Positions 1 to 7,089 of a stretch of DNA of 11,963 bases are shown piece by piece. Each line of letters starts with the position of its first letter. Within the stretch, counting starts at the first letter, position 1. Both the position numbers and the translations under genes were made by a program. The notes under the pieces were generated by a model. The model did no database searches. It was given only the letters and a program-made list of their open reading frames with translations, and was not told the DNA's origin. This DNA comes from JBGSMF01 sp041740315 (lineage in GTDB: Bacteria > Chloroflexota > Anaerolineae > Fen-1058): positions 1 through 11,963 of the forward strand of contig JBGSMF010000208.1 in assembly GCA_041740315.1 (NCBI GenBank). The letters are read 5' to 3'.

Positions 1-1868
1 GCATCTTTGTTATACGCATAGAGAGCGTTGATCCACGAGCCGTCGTTGTAGCTGTCTGTTCCTTCCAGATAGATATGTGATTGCGCCACATTGCTGGCAT
101 TGTAGTTGTAGTAAATATGGCGCGGCGTCAGCGAGGACACCCACTCATCCTTGCTGTAGGTGAATGTCATCTTGTTTCCATAGGTGTCCACAATTTGATC
201 CGCCGCCCACAGCCGGGTGACCTTGCCGCTATTCTGCCCCTTGTAACCCTGGTAGGCTGTCTTGGCGTCACCCCACTTGCACTGACCGTTGCACACCGGG
301 CAGCCGCCCGCCCACAATTGGAAATCATCGGTGTAACCCAAGCGTGCTTCTTGCCCGTCTGATGTGCGCACAATCCAATACTCGCCTGTCGTGCTGGGGC
401 CGCCGTTGCTGGTGGCGTGCCCGGCCTGGCAATTGCCGGTGCGATTGTCGTGCAGATCGCAGTTGTTGCGCCGCTCGATGTACAGCCCCGGCCCATCCTT
501 GGCATAATAGCGCCCCGTTGTCTGCCCCTGCGCCGGCGGGGCCGGCACCGGCGTCAATTCATAGCCCGTGCCGTTTATGGTCAGCACAAAAATATCATCA
601 AAACACGTGTAATAGCTATACTCGCCAGAGCTGTTCTTGGTGTAGCACTCGTACCACCGTTCGCGTGCAATGGTCATCAATCCATCCAACGACCAGGCAT
701 CGCCAATCGGCACGCTGTTGCGGCTCTCGTATCCATCGCCTGTCCGCCCCAGCAGCCGCCCGCTGCTGTAACTCAACGACAGCGCCGGCTGCAGCCCATT
801 CCGCCCTGCCGGCACATTGATGGGCACCTGGTAACTGAGCTGTCCATTAAACAGGGCCGCCGAAGGCGGCTCGTATTGCAAGGCCCACACTCCGGGCGCG
901 CCAGGGGTAATGCTCAAAATGATGCGCCCAGGCCGCCCTATTTTGGCTGACACGCTTTGCTCATCTGGGTTTGCCTGCACCGGCAAGGGCGGCTCGCCCT
1001 CAAGCTCAAACCGCAGCCAGGTCTGTGGCGCGCGCTTGCCCAGGTCTACCAAGCCTTTCAGGTTCAGCTTTACTTCTATCGGCTGGTCAAACTTGTCCAC
1101 TGACTGCCCGTCGCTCTGCGCTCCCAGCTCGAACTCTAACACGGTGCCCGTCTCGCCGTTCAGCGGTTCTGCGCTCACAACGCCATAGCTTAGCTCCAGC
1201 GGCTGGCCGAGCGCCCCTTCTGTCGCCACCACCGTCACACGCCCATCTGACGAAACCAATTGCCCGCCGGCCGCCTCCAGTTGGCCCAAGCTTTGCATCT
1301 GGGGCAGGGCGACTGGCTCCGGTTCGCTCACGTTCGCCGCCAGCGGCCAGGCTGCCGGCGCAACTGGCTCTGGCCCGCTGACGCTCGCCGCCCGCACTGC
1401 TACCTGGCTGTTCGCGCTCGCCACCAGCTTGCCCTGGGCATCCAGCGCATCTACCCACGCCGCGCCATAGCCGCCGGCCTCGGCAGTCACCATCACCGGC
1501 AGCACATATTCGCGGCTTTCGCCTGCGCCCAGCTTTTCCAAAGCCAGCTTGCCCTCGCCTTCCCGCAAGCTCAGCCCTTCCAGGCGCACAGCAAGCGTCC
1601 AGCCCTCTATTGCCTCAGCCTGCGGGTTTGTCACGCTCACCAGCAGCGCGGCCTGCCCGCCAGCCACTAGCTCAGCCGGCTCGATCTTTAGCGTAGCCAC
1701 GAGGCCCTTTGCTTCAATCTGCGGCGGTTGCCCTTCTGAGCCGCTCTTGGCAAACAGCCCCGGCGATTCTGCCAAGAGTATGGGCTGGGTTGTCAGGCAC
1801 ATGCACACTAGGATGATAAAGGTCATGCTCAATCTTTGCTTGATATTACTAGAGAGTTTGAGATTCAT
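1..1868 (-). CDS. Secreted SpvB/TcaC-like (RHS/YD family) giant protein, N-terminal part
   Basis: Open from ATG at 1868 to the left edge without a stop (622 codons), so the gene is 3'-truncated by the window. Residues 1-33 form a signal peptide: basic n-region (SSNIKQR), hydrophobic core (MTFIILVCMCL), likely cleavage after ILLA. Residues about 50-155 look like an Ig/CARDB-type beta domain (LKIEPAELVAGGQAALLVSV). Residues about 345-370 carry the SpvB/TcdB N-terminal signature (YQVPINVPAGRNGLQPALS, then LSYSSG), followed by Tyr/Gly/Asn-rich beta sequence (YTCFDDIFVLTINGTGYEL). Proteins with this start usually continue into YD/RHS repeats that form a cage, often with a variable C-terminal toxin, but that part lies outside the window. 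The start is backed by AAAGGA 9-14 bases upstream and by a promoter. Role as an exported surface protein or toxin carrier is inferred. Smaller open frames inside this interval are shadows. Confidence 0.85.
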   Translation of the reverse strand, partial: MNLKLSSNIKQRLSMTFIILVCMCLTTQPILLAESPGLFAKSGSEGQPPQIEAKGLVATLKIEPAELVAGGQAALLVSVTNPQAEAIEGWTLAVRLEGLSLREGEGKLALEKLGAGESREYVLPVMVTAEAGGYGAAWVDALDAQGKLVASANSQVAVRAASVSGPEPVAPAAWPLAANVSEPEPVALPQMQSLGQLEAAGGQLVSSDGRVTVVATEGALGQPLELSYGVVSAEPLNGETGTVLEFELGAQSDGQSVDKFDQPIEVKLNLKGLVDLGKRAPQTWLRFELEGEPPLPVQANPDEQSVSAKIGRPGRIILSITPGAPGVWALQYEPPSAALFNGQLSYQVPINVPAGRNGLQPALSLSYSSGRLLGRTGDGYESRNSVPIGDAWSLDGLMTIARERWYECYTKNSSGEYSYYTCFDDIFVLTINGTGYELTPVPAPPAQGQTTGRYYAKDGPGLYIERRNNCDLHDNRTGNCQAGHATSNGGPSTTGEYWIVRTSDGQEARLGYTDDFQLWAGGCPVCNGQCKWGDAKTAYQGYKGQNSGKVTRLWAADQIVDTYGNKMTFTYSKDEWVSSLTPRHIYYNYNASNVAQSHIYLEGTDSYNDGSWINALYAYNKD

Positions 1869-1904
1869 TTCTGGTTCCTTTCTAAAGCAGCTAGGCTCTA
1901 TGAC

Positions 1905-1932
1905 ATTCTAACTTGCACGACGATAATTTCAA
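1905..1932 (-). promoter_or_regulatory. Sigma70-type promoter of the SpvB-like gene
   Basis: On the minus strand TTGAAA (1927-1932) and TAGAAT (1905-1910) are separated by 16 bases. Transcription would start near 1898, giving a leader of about 30 nt that contains the AAAGGA ribosome-binding site. Prediction by consensus only. Confidence 0.5.
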
Positions 1933-1977
1933 TTAGATTTACCCACACGTATCTTGCTATAATCTAGCTCCAAAAAC

Positions 1978-2017
1978 ATCCCACCCGGGTGGGATTTCAA
2001 GGTGGGATCTTTTTAAT
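1978..2017. repeat. Palindrome with a third half-copy and T-tract (terminator- or operator-like)
   Basis: ATCCCACCCGGGTGGGAT (1978-1995) is a perfect 18-bp palindrome. Its right half recurs at 2001-2008 (GGTGGGAT), directly followed by CTTTTT. The left arm can pair with either copy, and the outer pairing (1978-1985 with 2001-2008) looks like a rho-independent terminator on the plus strand. No plus-strand gene precedes it. It lies upstream of the minus-strand SpvB-like promoter, so an operator role is an alternative. Confidence 0.4.
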
Positions 2018-2022
2018 AGACC

Positions 2023-2165
2023 TTATCGGAAATGGCAGGACGGGCATCCCCATGCCAGTCCGCCAACGTACACCCTGGACTGCCCGTCCAGGGCAGGCTT
2101 GCACCTGCGCTGCGCTTGGCGCAAGTGCAGGTGTGGGGATACGTTGGCTACGTTATTTCCGATAA
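2023..2165. repeat. MITE-like 143-bp nested inverted repeat
   Basis: The ends are an 11-bp inverted repeat, TTATCGGAAAT (2023-2033) and ATTTCCGATAA (2155-2165). Nested inside are CCAACGTA (2063-2070) with TACGTTGG (2140-2147), the hairpin CCCTGGAC/GTCCAGGG (2073-2080, 2086-2093) and CACCTGC/GCAGGTG (2102-2108, 2127-2133). No convincing coding frame is present. I see no obvious target duplication, so mobility is inferred from structure alone. Confidence 0.5.
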
Positions 2166-2192
2166 ACTCTAATACTCCCCTTTCTAGGAGCT

Positions 2193-2271
2193 TGTCGGAG
2201 AGGGCCGTTCGTAGTGCGCGCTTTAGCGCGCTGAAGCGCGCACTACGAGCCTACCAGCCCGCTCTCCGACA
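2193..2271. repeat. REP-like long hairpin
   Basis: Outer arms TGTCGGAGAG (2193-2202) and CTCTCCGACA (2262-2271) enclose perfect 14-bp inner arms, CGTAGTGCGCGCTT (2210-2223) and AAGCGCGCACTACG (2234-2247). The loop itself contains the palindrome AGCGCGCT. It starts just past the 3' end of the small minus-strand gene at 2277 and could stop or stabilise that transcript. It may also be a dispersed genomic repeat. Confidence 0.55.
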
Positions 2272-2276
2272 GCCTG

Positions 2277-2504
2277 CTAGGCCGGGTCTTTTTGGCGATG
2301 GGTTATCCGTTTCTCAGCACCTGTATTCTGCCCCAGGGCCAGGCCGGTTTTGGATCGCAAAAAAGCGACCAGGTCTTCCAAATCCCCAAAACTGTGGCGT
2401 TCGTTATTGCCCACGGCTTCCAGCATTGCTCGCCAAGGCTCTTCCTCACCAGGGCGCCACAGGCGCAACAAGTACGATTGGTATTCGGTCTGAGATTGTC
2501 CCAA
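2277..2504 (-). CDS. Small conserved-looking protein of the YLLRLWR type, function unknown
   Basis: The 75-residue product contains YQSYLLRLWRPGEEEPWRAM, then LEAVGNNERHSFGDLEDLVAFL. The pattern of a Tyr-Leu-Leu-Arg-Leu-Trp strand, a W-R-A strand, a turn with GERxxF-like sequence, and an acidic helix matches small orphan proteins I associate with Chloroflexota. No function is known to me. I chose the TTG at 2504 because GGAG (2512-2515) lies seven bases upstream. The same frame is open to an ATG at 2546 and a TTG at 2564, but those would overlap the predicted start point of its own promoter, and homologues as I recall them begin close to YLLRLW. It is followed by the 2193-2271 hairpin. There is no membrane segment or signal peptide. 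Confidence 0.6.
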   Translation of the reverse strand: MGQSQTEYQSYLLRLWRPGEEEPWRAMLEAVGNNERHSFGDLEDLVAFLRSKTGLALGQNTGAEKRITHRQKDPA

Positions 2505-2524
2505 GCGGTATCTCCATTTTGCGC

Positions 2525-2530
2525 TATAAT
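2525..2530 (+). promoter_or_regulatory. -10 box for the SARP/NB-ARC regulator
   Basis: A perfect TATAAT lies 72 bases before the ATG at 2602. The -35 region is weak (best candidate CAAGCG at 2503-2508, spacing 16), which would suit an activator-dependent promoter. It rules against the upstream ATG at 2530, which overlaps this box. Confidence 0.4.
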
Positions 2531-2552
2531 TGCAGCGTTCAAGCATCACTGA

Positions 2553-2561
2553 CCAGTATAG
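2553..2561 (-). promoter_or_regulatory. Extended -10 promoter for the small minus-strand gene
   Basis: On the minus strand TGCTATACT is an extended -10 (TGnTATACT). Transcription would start near 2546 and run leftward into the gene starting at 2504. The predicted start is about ten bases to the right of the predicted rightward start (about 2537), so the two transcripts would overlap head-on. Confidence 0.3.
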
Positions 2562-2601
2562 CAAGCGAACGTCACGGAAACGTCACCGGAGCAATTCTTT
2601 C

Positions 2602-5600
2602 ATGGCGCAACTGACCATCACACTACTGGGAAATTTTGGAGTTGCCAGGGATAGAGTCCCCGTCACCCAGTTTGGGGCCGACACCGCCCGGCTATTGCTG
2701 GCCTACCTGGCAATGCACGCCGGGGACTCGTTTGATCGTGAGATATTGGCAGACCTATTGTGGCCGGATCAGCCCAAATCAGAGGCGCTCCACGCCCTTC
2801 GCCAGGCATTGAACCGGGCGCGCAACGCCATTGGAGACCGAGAGACAGAATTGCCATTCTTGCGCATCACCCGCGACACCATCCAATTCAACCCCGACAG
2901 TGACTATTGGCTGGATGTAAGCGCATTTACGAGCTTGATTGCCGCAACCCGGCAACACTCGCACCGCCGCCTGGAAGCATGCCGCTCTTGCATCCACCAG
3001 CTTGAACAGGCCGCCGAGCTATATCGGGGCGACTTGCTGCCCGGCTTTTTCGCGGCCAGCCATCCCTTTGAAGAGTGGTTGGTGATGGAACGCGAGCATC
3101 TTCACCGTCAAGCCCTGGAGGTGTTTTACCAGTTAGCCACCCATCACGAGCGATATGAGAAATATGAGCAGGCCCGCAAGTATGCCTGGCGGCAAGTGGA
3201 ACTCGAGGCGTGGCGCGAAGAAGCTCACCGGCAACTGATGCGAGCATTGGCATTGAGCGGACAGCGCAGCGCAGCCATCGCCCAATATCAACGCTGCTGT
3301 CAAACCCTGGCCGATGAGATGGGCGTAGAGCCGGCCCAAGAGACGACGGCATTGTACGAGCAAATCCAGGCGGGAAAACTAGAGAGCCTCAAGGCTCAGC
3401 CGCACAACTTGCCAGTCCAGTTGACGCCCTTTGTGGGACGCGAATCCGAGCTGGCCCAAGTCACCGAATTGTTGAATCTTCCCGCTTGCAGGCTGCTGAC
3501 AGTGGTTGGCGCTGGCGGCATCGGCAAGACCCGCCTGGCGCTGCGCGTGGCGGAAGAGGCCAGCAGAACGTTTAAGGACGGGGTGTGCTTTGCGCCACTC
3601 TCGGCGATAGATTCGCCCGATTTGTTTATTACGGCTCTAGCCCATAGCTTGCAAATTTCACTTACCGGCCAAGAGGATCCCCTGGCGCAAATATCGAATT
3701 ATGTGCGAGAAAAAGAACTGCTCCTCGTGTTGGATAGCTTTGAGCATCTTTTGGCAGCCACAGAGCAGGTGACCCATCTGCTGCAGCGCGCCCCCAACCT
3801 GACACTTTTGATCACGTCGCGGGAGCGGCTCTATGTGCAATCAGAGTGGTTATACGAAGTGAAGGGGCTCAAGTGTCCTGGCGACGAAACCCCTCAGGCT
3901 TTCGATTCAGACGCCGTCCAGCTTTTCGCGCAAAGCGCCTGCCGCGTTTGTCCCGACTTTCTTGCCAGCGCCAACCCCCAGGCGGTGGGGCAAATCTGCC
4001 GGTTGGTGGAAGGCATGCCGCTGGCCATTGAGTTGGCCGCCAGTTGGACCCGGGCGCTGTCTTGCCCCGAAATCGTCCAAGAGATTGAGCGCGACGTGGG
4101 CTTTTTAAAGACGTCTCTTCAAGACGTAGCCGAACGTCACCGCAGCTTGCGGGCCGTTCTCGATTCCTCGTGGGTGCTGTTGTCAGAAGAAGAAAGCGAC
4201 GCGATGTGCCGCCTATCGGTCTTTCAGGGCAGCTTTGACAAGGCTGCCGCTGGCGCCGTCGCTGCGGCGGCCCCCTCCACCCTGGCCGCCCTGGCAGACA
4301 AGTCGCTGCTGCACCCAGAGTTGTCGCCTCGCTACGCCCCAAAGGCCGAGCCTTCCCAAGAATATCGCTACCGGCTGCACAACCTGGTGCGCTGGTACGC
4401 CGCCCAAAAGCTGGATCAAGCGCCAGACCTCAAAGCCGCTACGCAGGAACAACATTGCAATTATTATGCCAGCCTGCTCCAAGAACGCGAAACCGATTTG
4501 CAATACGCCGCCCAACGCCAGGCGCTCGCAGCACTTGACGTCGACTTGGAGAACATTCGCGTCGCCTGGAAGTGGGCCGTCGCCCATGCCCACACAGACA
4601 AAATCAACCAGGCGCTCGAAGGGCTGTTCCTGTTTTATCATCTGCGCGGGTGGCTGCACGAAGGCGAAAAGGCCTTTGGCAGCGCTGTCGAAACAATGCG
4701 TCAGCACAGCGAATCGGCGCGCAAATTCGACGTCATTATCTGCAAGCTGCTGGCGCGGCAGGCAGCCTCTTTATTTTATCTGGGGCGTTATGACGAGGCG
4801 CAGGGAAAAATGCAAACCAGCCTGCAAGGCTCCCGCCAGTCCGGCGACCTGGGCGAGATGGCCTTTTGCCTTGTCATCCTGGCAGGTATCACTATTCGCC
4901 AGGGGGAGCACCTCAAAGCCCGGGAATATGCCGAGCAGGCTCTCGTCCAGGCTCAAGCCGCCCATTTACGCCACCTGGAGGCGGGGAGCTTGCGCAATTT
5001 GGGCACGGCCTTTTTCTACACGGGGGACTATGCCGCCGCCAAGCGCCATTACGAGCGCGCGCTATCCATCCGGCAACAATTGGGCGATTACCTGGGCGAG
5101 GTCGAAGAGCAGGGAAACCTGGGGCTTGTCATGTACGATCAAGAGGATTTTGAAACTGCCCGAGTATATTACGAACAAGCCTTGCAAATCAATCGGCGCG
5201 AGATTGGCAATCGCGCCCAAGAAGGCTGGCTTCTCAATTGCCTTGGAATGTTGGCCGCAGATTGCGGCGACTATGCCAACGCCGACGCTTACTACAAGCA
5301 AGCACTGCAAATCAGCCAGGCCGTCGGCAACCGGTGGGGCGAAAGCAATGCGCTCGGCAACCTGGGCGTGGTTCGGTGGGCATTGGGAGATTGGAGTGGC
5401 GCTGCTGACTATTATGAGCGAGCGACACAAATCAAGCGAGAGATTGGCGACCGGCACGGCGAGAATCTAATCGTGGGCTATCAAAGTCTGCTCTTTCACT
5501 ACATGGGCGATGACGAAACTGCGGCCACCTACAATCAACAATCACTTTCGCTCGCAGGCGAGCTTGGCGACCGGCGGAGCCAAGGGTACACGTTGACTTT

Positions 5601-6030
5601 TCTGGGGCACATTTTAGCCAACCAGGGACAACTAGCCCAGGCTGCCGACGCCTACCGGCAGGCTGCCACGCTGCGGCGCGAGTTGGGCCAACACAAACTG
5701 GCGCTAGAGGATATGGCCGGACTGGCGCACGTGGCGCTCTTGCAAGGAGACCTGGCGCAAGCCCAAGCTCTTGTTGACGAAATCCTAGTCCACTTGGATG
5801 CCAAAATCGTCCAGGCATTGCAGGAACCCATCCGGCTCTACCTGGTTTGCTATCGTGTTCTGCGCGCTAACCGCAATCCTCGCGCCGAGGAAATTCTCAG
5901 GGATGCCTACGAGATACTCCAGGAACGAGCCTCCAAGATTGGCGACAAGGGGCTGCGGCGCTCCTTTTTGGAAAACGTAAACACTCACCGGGAAATCATT
6001 GACGAGTACAAAAAGCTAAATCTCCAATAG
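2602..6030 (+). CDS. AfsR/SARP-like regulator: winged helix, BTAD, NB-ARC ATPase, TPR array
   Basis: The 1142-residue protein opens with a SARP winged-helix domain (LTITLLGNFGV, then ARLLLAYLAMHAG, residues about 1-95). A bacterial transcriptional activation domain follows (about 100-255, ending in ADEMGVEPAQETTALYEQIQ). The NB-ARC/STAND ATPase has Walker A GAGGIGKT (303-310), Walker B LLLVLD (373-378), the sensor LLITSRERL (near 402-410) and GMPLAIELAASW (from 471). From about 720 to 1070 there are eight or so TPR units at roughly 40-residue spacing. This is the full AfsR-like plan: ATP-dependent oligomerisation gated by TPR sensing, then promoter binding. The ligand and targets are unknown. 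GGAG (2588-2591) sits ten bases before ATG 2602. Translation from 2530 would start inside the -10 box, so I reject it. The long alternative frames inside this gene are shadows. Its nearest neighbours are unrelated, so a cognate operon is not evident. Confidence 0.93.
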   Translation: MAQLTITLLGNFGVARDRVPVTQFGADTARLLLAYLAMHAGDSFDREILADLLWPDQPKSEALHALRQALNRARNAIGDRETELPFLRITRDTIQFNPDSDYWLDVSAFTSLIAATRQHSHRRLEACRSCIHQLEQAAELYRGDLLPGFFAASHPFEEWLVMEREHLHRQALEVFYQLATHHERYEKYEQARKYAWRQVELEAWREEAHRQLMRALALSGQRSAAIAQYQRCCQTLADEMGVEPAQETTALYEQIQAGKLESLKAQPHNLPVQLTPFVGRESELAQVTELLNLPACRLLTVVGAGGIGKTRLALRVAEEASRTFKDGVCFAPLSAIDSPDLFITALAHSLQISLTGQEDPLAQISNYVREKELLLVLDSFEHLLAATEQVTHLLQRAPNLTLLITSRERLYVQSEWLYEVKGLKCPGDETPQAFDSDAVQLFAQSACRVCPDFLASANPQAVGQICRLVEGMPLAIELAASWTRALSCPEIVQEIERDVGFLKTSLQDVAERHRSLRAVLDSSWVLLSEEESDAMCRLSVFQGSFDKAAAGAVAAAAPSTLAALADKSLLHPELSPRYAPKAEPSQEYRYRLHNLVRWYAAQKLDQAPDLKAATQEQHCNYYASLLQERETDLQYAAQRQALAALDVDLENIRVAWKWAVAHAHTDKINQALEGLFLFYHLRGWLHEGEKAFGSAVETMRQHSESARKFDVIICKLLARQAASLFYLGRYDEAQGKMQTSLQGSRQSGDLGEMAFCLVILAGITIRQGEHLKAREYAEQALVQAQAAHLRHLEAGSLRNLGTAFFYTGDYAAAKRHYERALSIRQQLGDYLGEVEEQGNLGLVMYDQEDFETARVYYEQALQINRREIGNRAQEGWLLNCLGMLAADCGDYANADAYYKQALQISQAVGNRWGESNALGNLGVVRWALGDWSGAADYYERATQIKREIGDRHGENLIVGYQSLLFHYMGDDETAATYNQQSLSLAGELGDRRSQGYTLTFLGHILANQGQLAQAADAYRQAATLRRELGQHKLALEDMAGLAHVALLQGDLAQAQALVDEILVHLDAKIVQALQEPIRLYLVCYRVLRANRNPRAEEILRDAYEILQERASKIGDKGLRRSFLENVNTHREIIDEYKKLNLQ

Positions 6031-6219
6031 ATGGTTGTTTTCGCTTGACAAAAACAGAATGGTCACTGACACGCTGGTGGCTCTGGATAGATTACACCCA
6101 ACCGCAGCTCATTTGTCGGGAGGGCGCACCAGCCCCGGAAGTGCGCGGGTCATTGTTACCTGGACGAGTACATCAAGTACGCCCCAACCCAGCAATTACC
6201 GGCGACGATCACCTCTTTA

Positions 6220-6280
6220 CCTGTCTGTCTACCTGGCGGCCTGTCTGCCGCCAGGTAGACAGACAGGCCGACCAGGTAGA
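6220..6280. repeat. Palindromic mini-insertion 1 (61 bp) in the recombinase remnant
   Basis: Perfect 21-bp arms (6220-6240 and 6247-6267) flank a six-base loop CTGTCT, followed by GCCGACCAGGTAGA. Removing 6220-6280 joins TTTA to TCAG and restores the LFISQRG reading frame, so these are likely the true ends. The length of 61 shifts the frame by one. It shares both ends with the element at 6522-6561. Confidence 0.75.
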
Positions 6281-6433
6281 TCAGCCAGCGCGGCGAGGCG
6301 ATAACGGCGTCATGCGTGTGGCGCATCCTGAACAACCTGTCCGCGCCAGGCGGGGTATGCCAAGCAGGCCGAGCTTGGCACTATCTCGCCGCACACTTTA
6401 AGGCACACGTTTGCCACGCTGGCGGGAGTTTCC

Positions 6434-6480
6434 GCTTGCGCGAAGGAGACACTGAGCCTTCGGCTTCGCTCAGGCCAGGC
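6434..6480. repeat. Second-family palindromic mini-insertion (about 47 bp) in the recombinase remnant
   Basis: It contains CTGAGC (6452-6457) with GCTCAG (6468-6473) around CTTCGGCTTC, and the palindrome CCAGGCCTGG (6475-6484) at its right end. Removing about 47 bases joins GVS to LVTVADLLGH in one frame. The exact ends are uncertain by a few bases. Its sequence is unlike the other two insertions, so it belongs to a different repeat family. Confidence 0.6.
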
Positions 6481-6521
6481 CTGGTGACAGTGGCCGACTT
6501 GCTGGGCCACGAGAATATCAA

Positions 6522-6561
6522 CCTGTCTGTCTACCTGGCGGCAGACAGGCCGCCAGGTAGA
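6522..6561. repeat. Palindromic mini-insertion 2 (40 bp), short relative of insertion 1
   Basis: It starts CCTGTCTGTCTACCTGGCGG and ends GCCGCCAGGTAGA. Relative to 6220-6280 it lacks an internal block of 20 bases plus one base. Arms CTACCTGGCGG (6531-6541) and CCGCCAGGTAG (6550-6560) pair, and the loop CAGACAGG (6542-6549) complements CCTGTCTG (6522-6529). Removal joins CAA to TACC and restores NINTTARYTR in frame. Confidence 0.75.
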
Positions 6562-6635
6562 TACCACGGCGCGGTACACACGGTCCACTGAGGCAGATCG
6601 TCGGGCGGCGGTGGAAAGGCTAATACCATAGACAC

Positions 6636-6671
6636 AAATGGCACTTGTCAGCAAATCTAAAAGTGCCATTT
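6636..6671. terminator. Hairpin after the recombinase remnant, terminator-like
   Basis: Perfect 11-bp arms AAATGGCACTT (6636-6646) and AAGTGCCATTT (6661-6671) surround a 14-base loop, followed by TTGTTGG. It begins five bases after the recombinase stop codon at 6631, where a terminator is expected. The U-tract is short and the stem AT-rich at its base, so termination may be weak. The following stretch 6672-6824 shows no gene or clear signal. Confidence 0.45.
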
Positions 6672-6824
6672 TGTTGGGGCGAAGGGACATAACCCTCCGC
6701 CTTCTGTGTCTGGAAGGGTACTCCTATTTCACTACGTTTTTTAGCCCTTGGTATGTTCAAAAACGTGGGTGTGTGTTTAAAGTAGATGAGGACGAATAAA
6801 GAAGACGAAAAGCCAGGTATGGAA

Positions 6825-6949
6825 ATATTCCCCGTTTGTGATGACTGCACAAACGTACTCATCCTGCCCACCATGAGCACGTTAAACGCGCTCATGAGCG
6901 CGTTTACACCTTTCGCCACTGCGCCGAGCGGCTGGTACCCAGGCATTGC
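6825..6949. repeat. Direct repeat copy 1: three-hairpin unit with winged-helix gene tail
   Basis: Aligns without gaps to 7415-7539 with 116 of 125 identical bases. All nine differences are transitions. On the minus strand it contains the last codons of a gene (CLGTSRSAQWRKV, stop TAA at 6904-6906) and the sequence beyond the stop. Three hairpins follow each other: CGTTTGTG/CACAAACG, GTACTCAT/ATGAGCAC (one mismatch), and a 22-bp palindrome centred on CTCATGAG (6884-6905). Weaker similarity continues rightward to about 6980, beyond which copy 1 has lost most of the coding part seen in copy 2. Confidence 0.8.
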
Positions 6950-7042
6950 GCTGCCCATGCTCGCGCAATGTCTCCAACATAGTGCATCAGAAGTAGTCGT
7001 AAAGAAGATGAGGAGATTCAGAATTTCACAAATCCTGGCTAG

Positions 7043-7070
7043 TTGCAGTTTAGGCATTGCGGGGTAAAAT
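7043..7070 (+). promoter_or_regulatory. Sigma70-type promoter of the antitoxin gene
   Basis: TTGCAG (7043-7048) and TAAAAT (7065-7070) are separated by 16 bases, with transcription expected near 7077. The start codon follows 20 bases after the -10 box, with the near-perfect Shine-Dalgarno sequence AGGAGGTGA (7078-7086) in between. The leader is very short. Confidence 0.55.
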
Positions 7071-7089
7071 AGACATTAGGAGGTGAGCT

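Larger units (their letters stand above)
6150..6631 (+). pseudogene. Tyrosine recombinase (phage-type integrase) C-terminal remnant, multiply frameshifted
   Basis: Read across frames, the plus strand spells the catalytic half of a XerC/XerD-like recombinase: YLDEYIKYAPTQQL, GDDHLF, ISQRGEAITASCVWRILNNL, then ISPHTLRHTFATLAGVS (box II, His-x-x-Arg), LVTVADLLGHENIN (the later conserved His) and TTARYTRSTEADRRAAVERL, with the nucleophile Tyr in the ARYTR segment and a TAG at 6629-6631. At least five frame changes separate these blocks. Three coincide with palindromic insertions at 6220-6280, 6434-6480 and 6522-6561. The others look like single-base indels, one near 6195 and one near 6350. The N-terminal half, including box I Arg, is absent. 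The gene is dead, and it probably marks a former mobile-element integration module. Confidence 0.85.

Noticed and set aside
344..950. Plus-strand open frames opposite the SpvB-like gene
   Set aside because: They are Cys/Arg/Ala-rich with no motif, and the minus strand carries a continuous signal peptide, Ig-like and SpvB-like reading frame over the same bases.
2530..2601. Upstream ATG of the SARP regulator giving 24 extra residues
   Set aside because: It overlaps the TATAAT box, lacks a ribosome-binding site and adds a basic segment atypical of SARP proteins, which start at the MxxLTITLLGNF strand.
4235..5470. A 411-codon open frame inside the SARP regulator gene
   Set aside because: It is an out-of-phase shadow: the composition is Arg/Pro/Ser/Thr-rich with no domain pattern, while the other frame encodes clear NB-ARC and TPR sequence throughout.
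6310..6690. A minus-strand frame rich in RPVCRQVDRQVD
   Set aside because: It is produced by reading through the palindromic mini-insertions and the recombinase remnant backwards, with no independent support.
6734..6766. ACGTTTTT/AAAAACGT hairpin
   Set aside because: An AT-rich stem of eight pairs with a 17-base loop is expected by chance and is not placed after a gene.
6620..7057. A minus-strand frame of 145 codons across direct repeat copy 1
   Set aside because: It crosses the repeat in a frame different from the conserved winged-helix tail (SAQWRKV), and the matching frame in copy 2 changes amino acids without any conservation.
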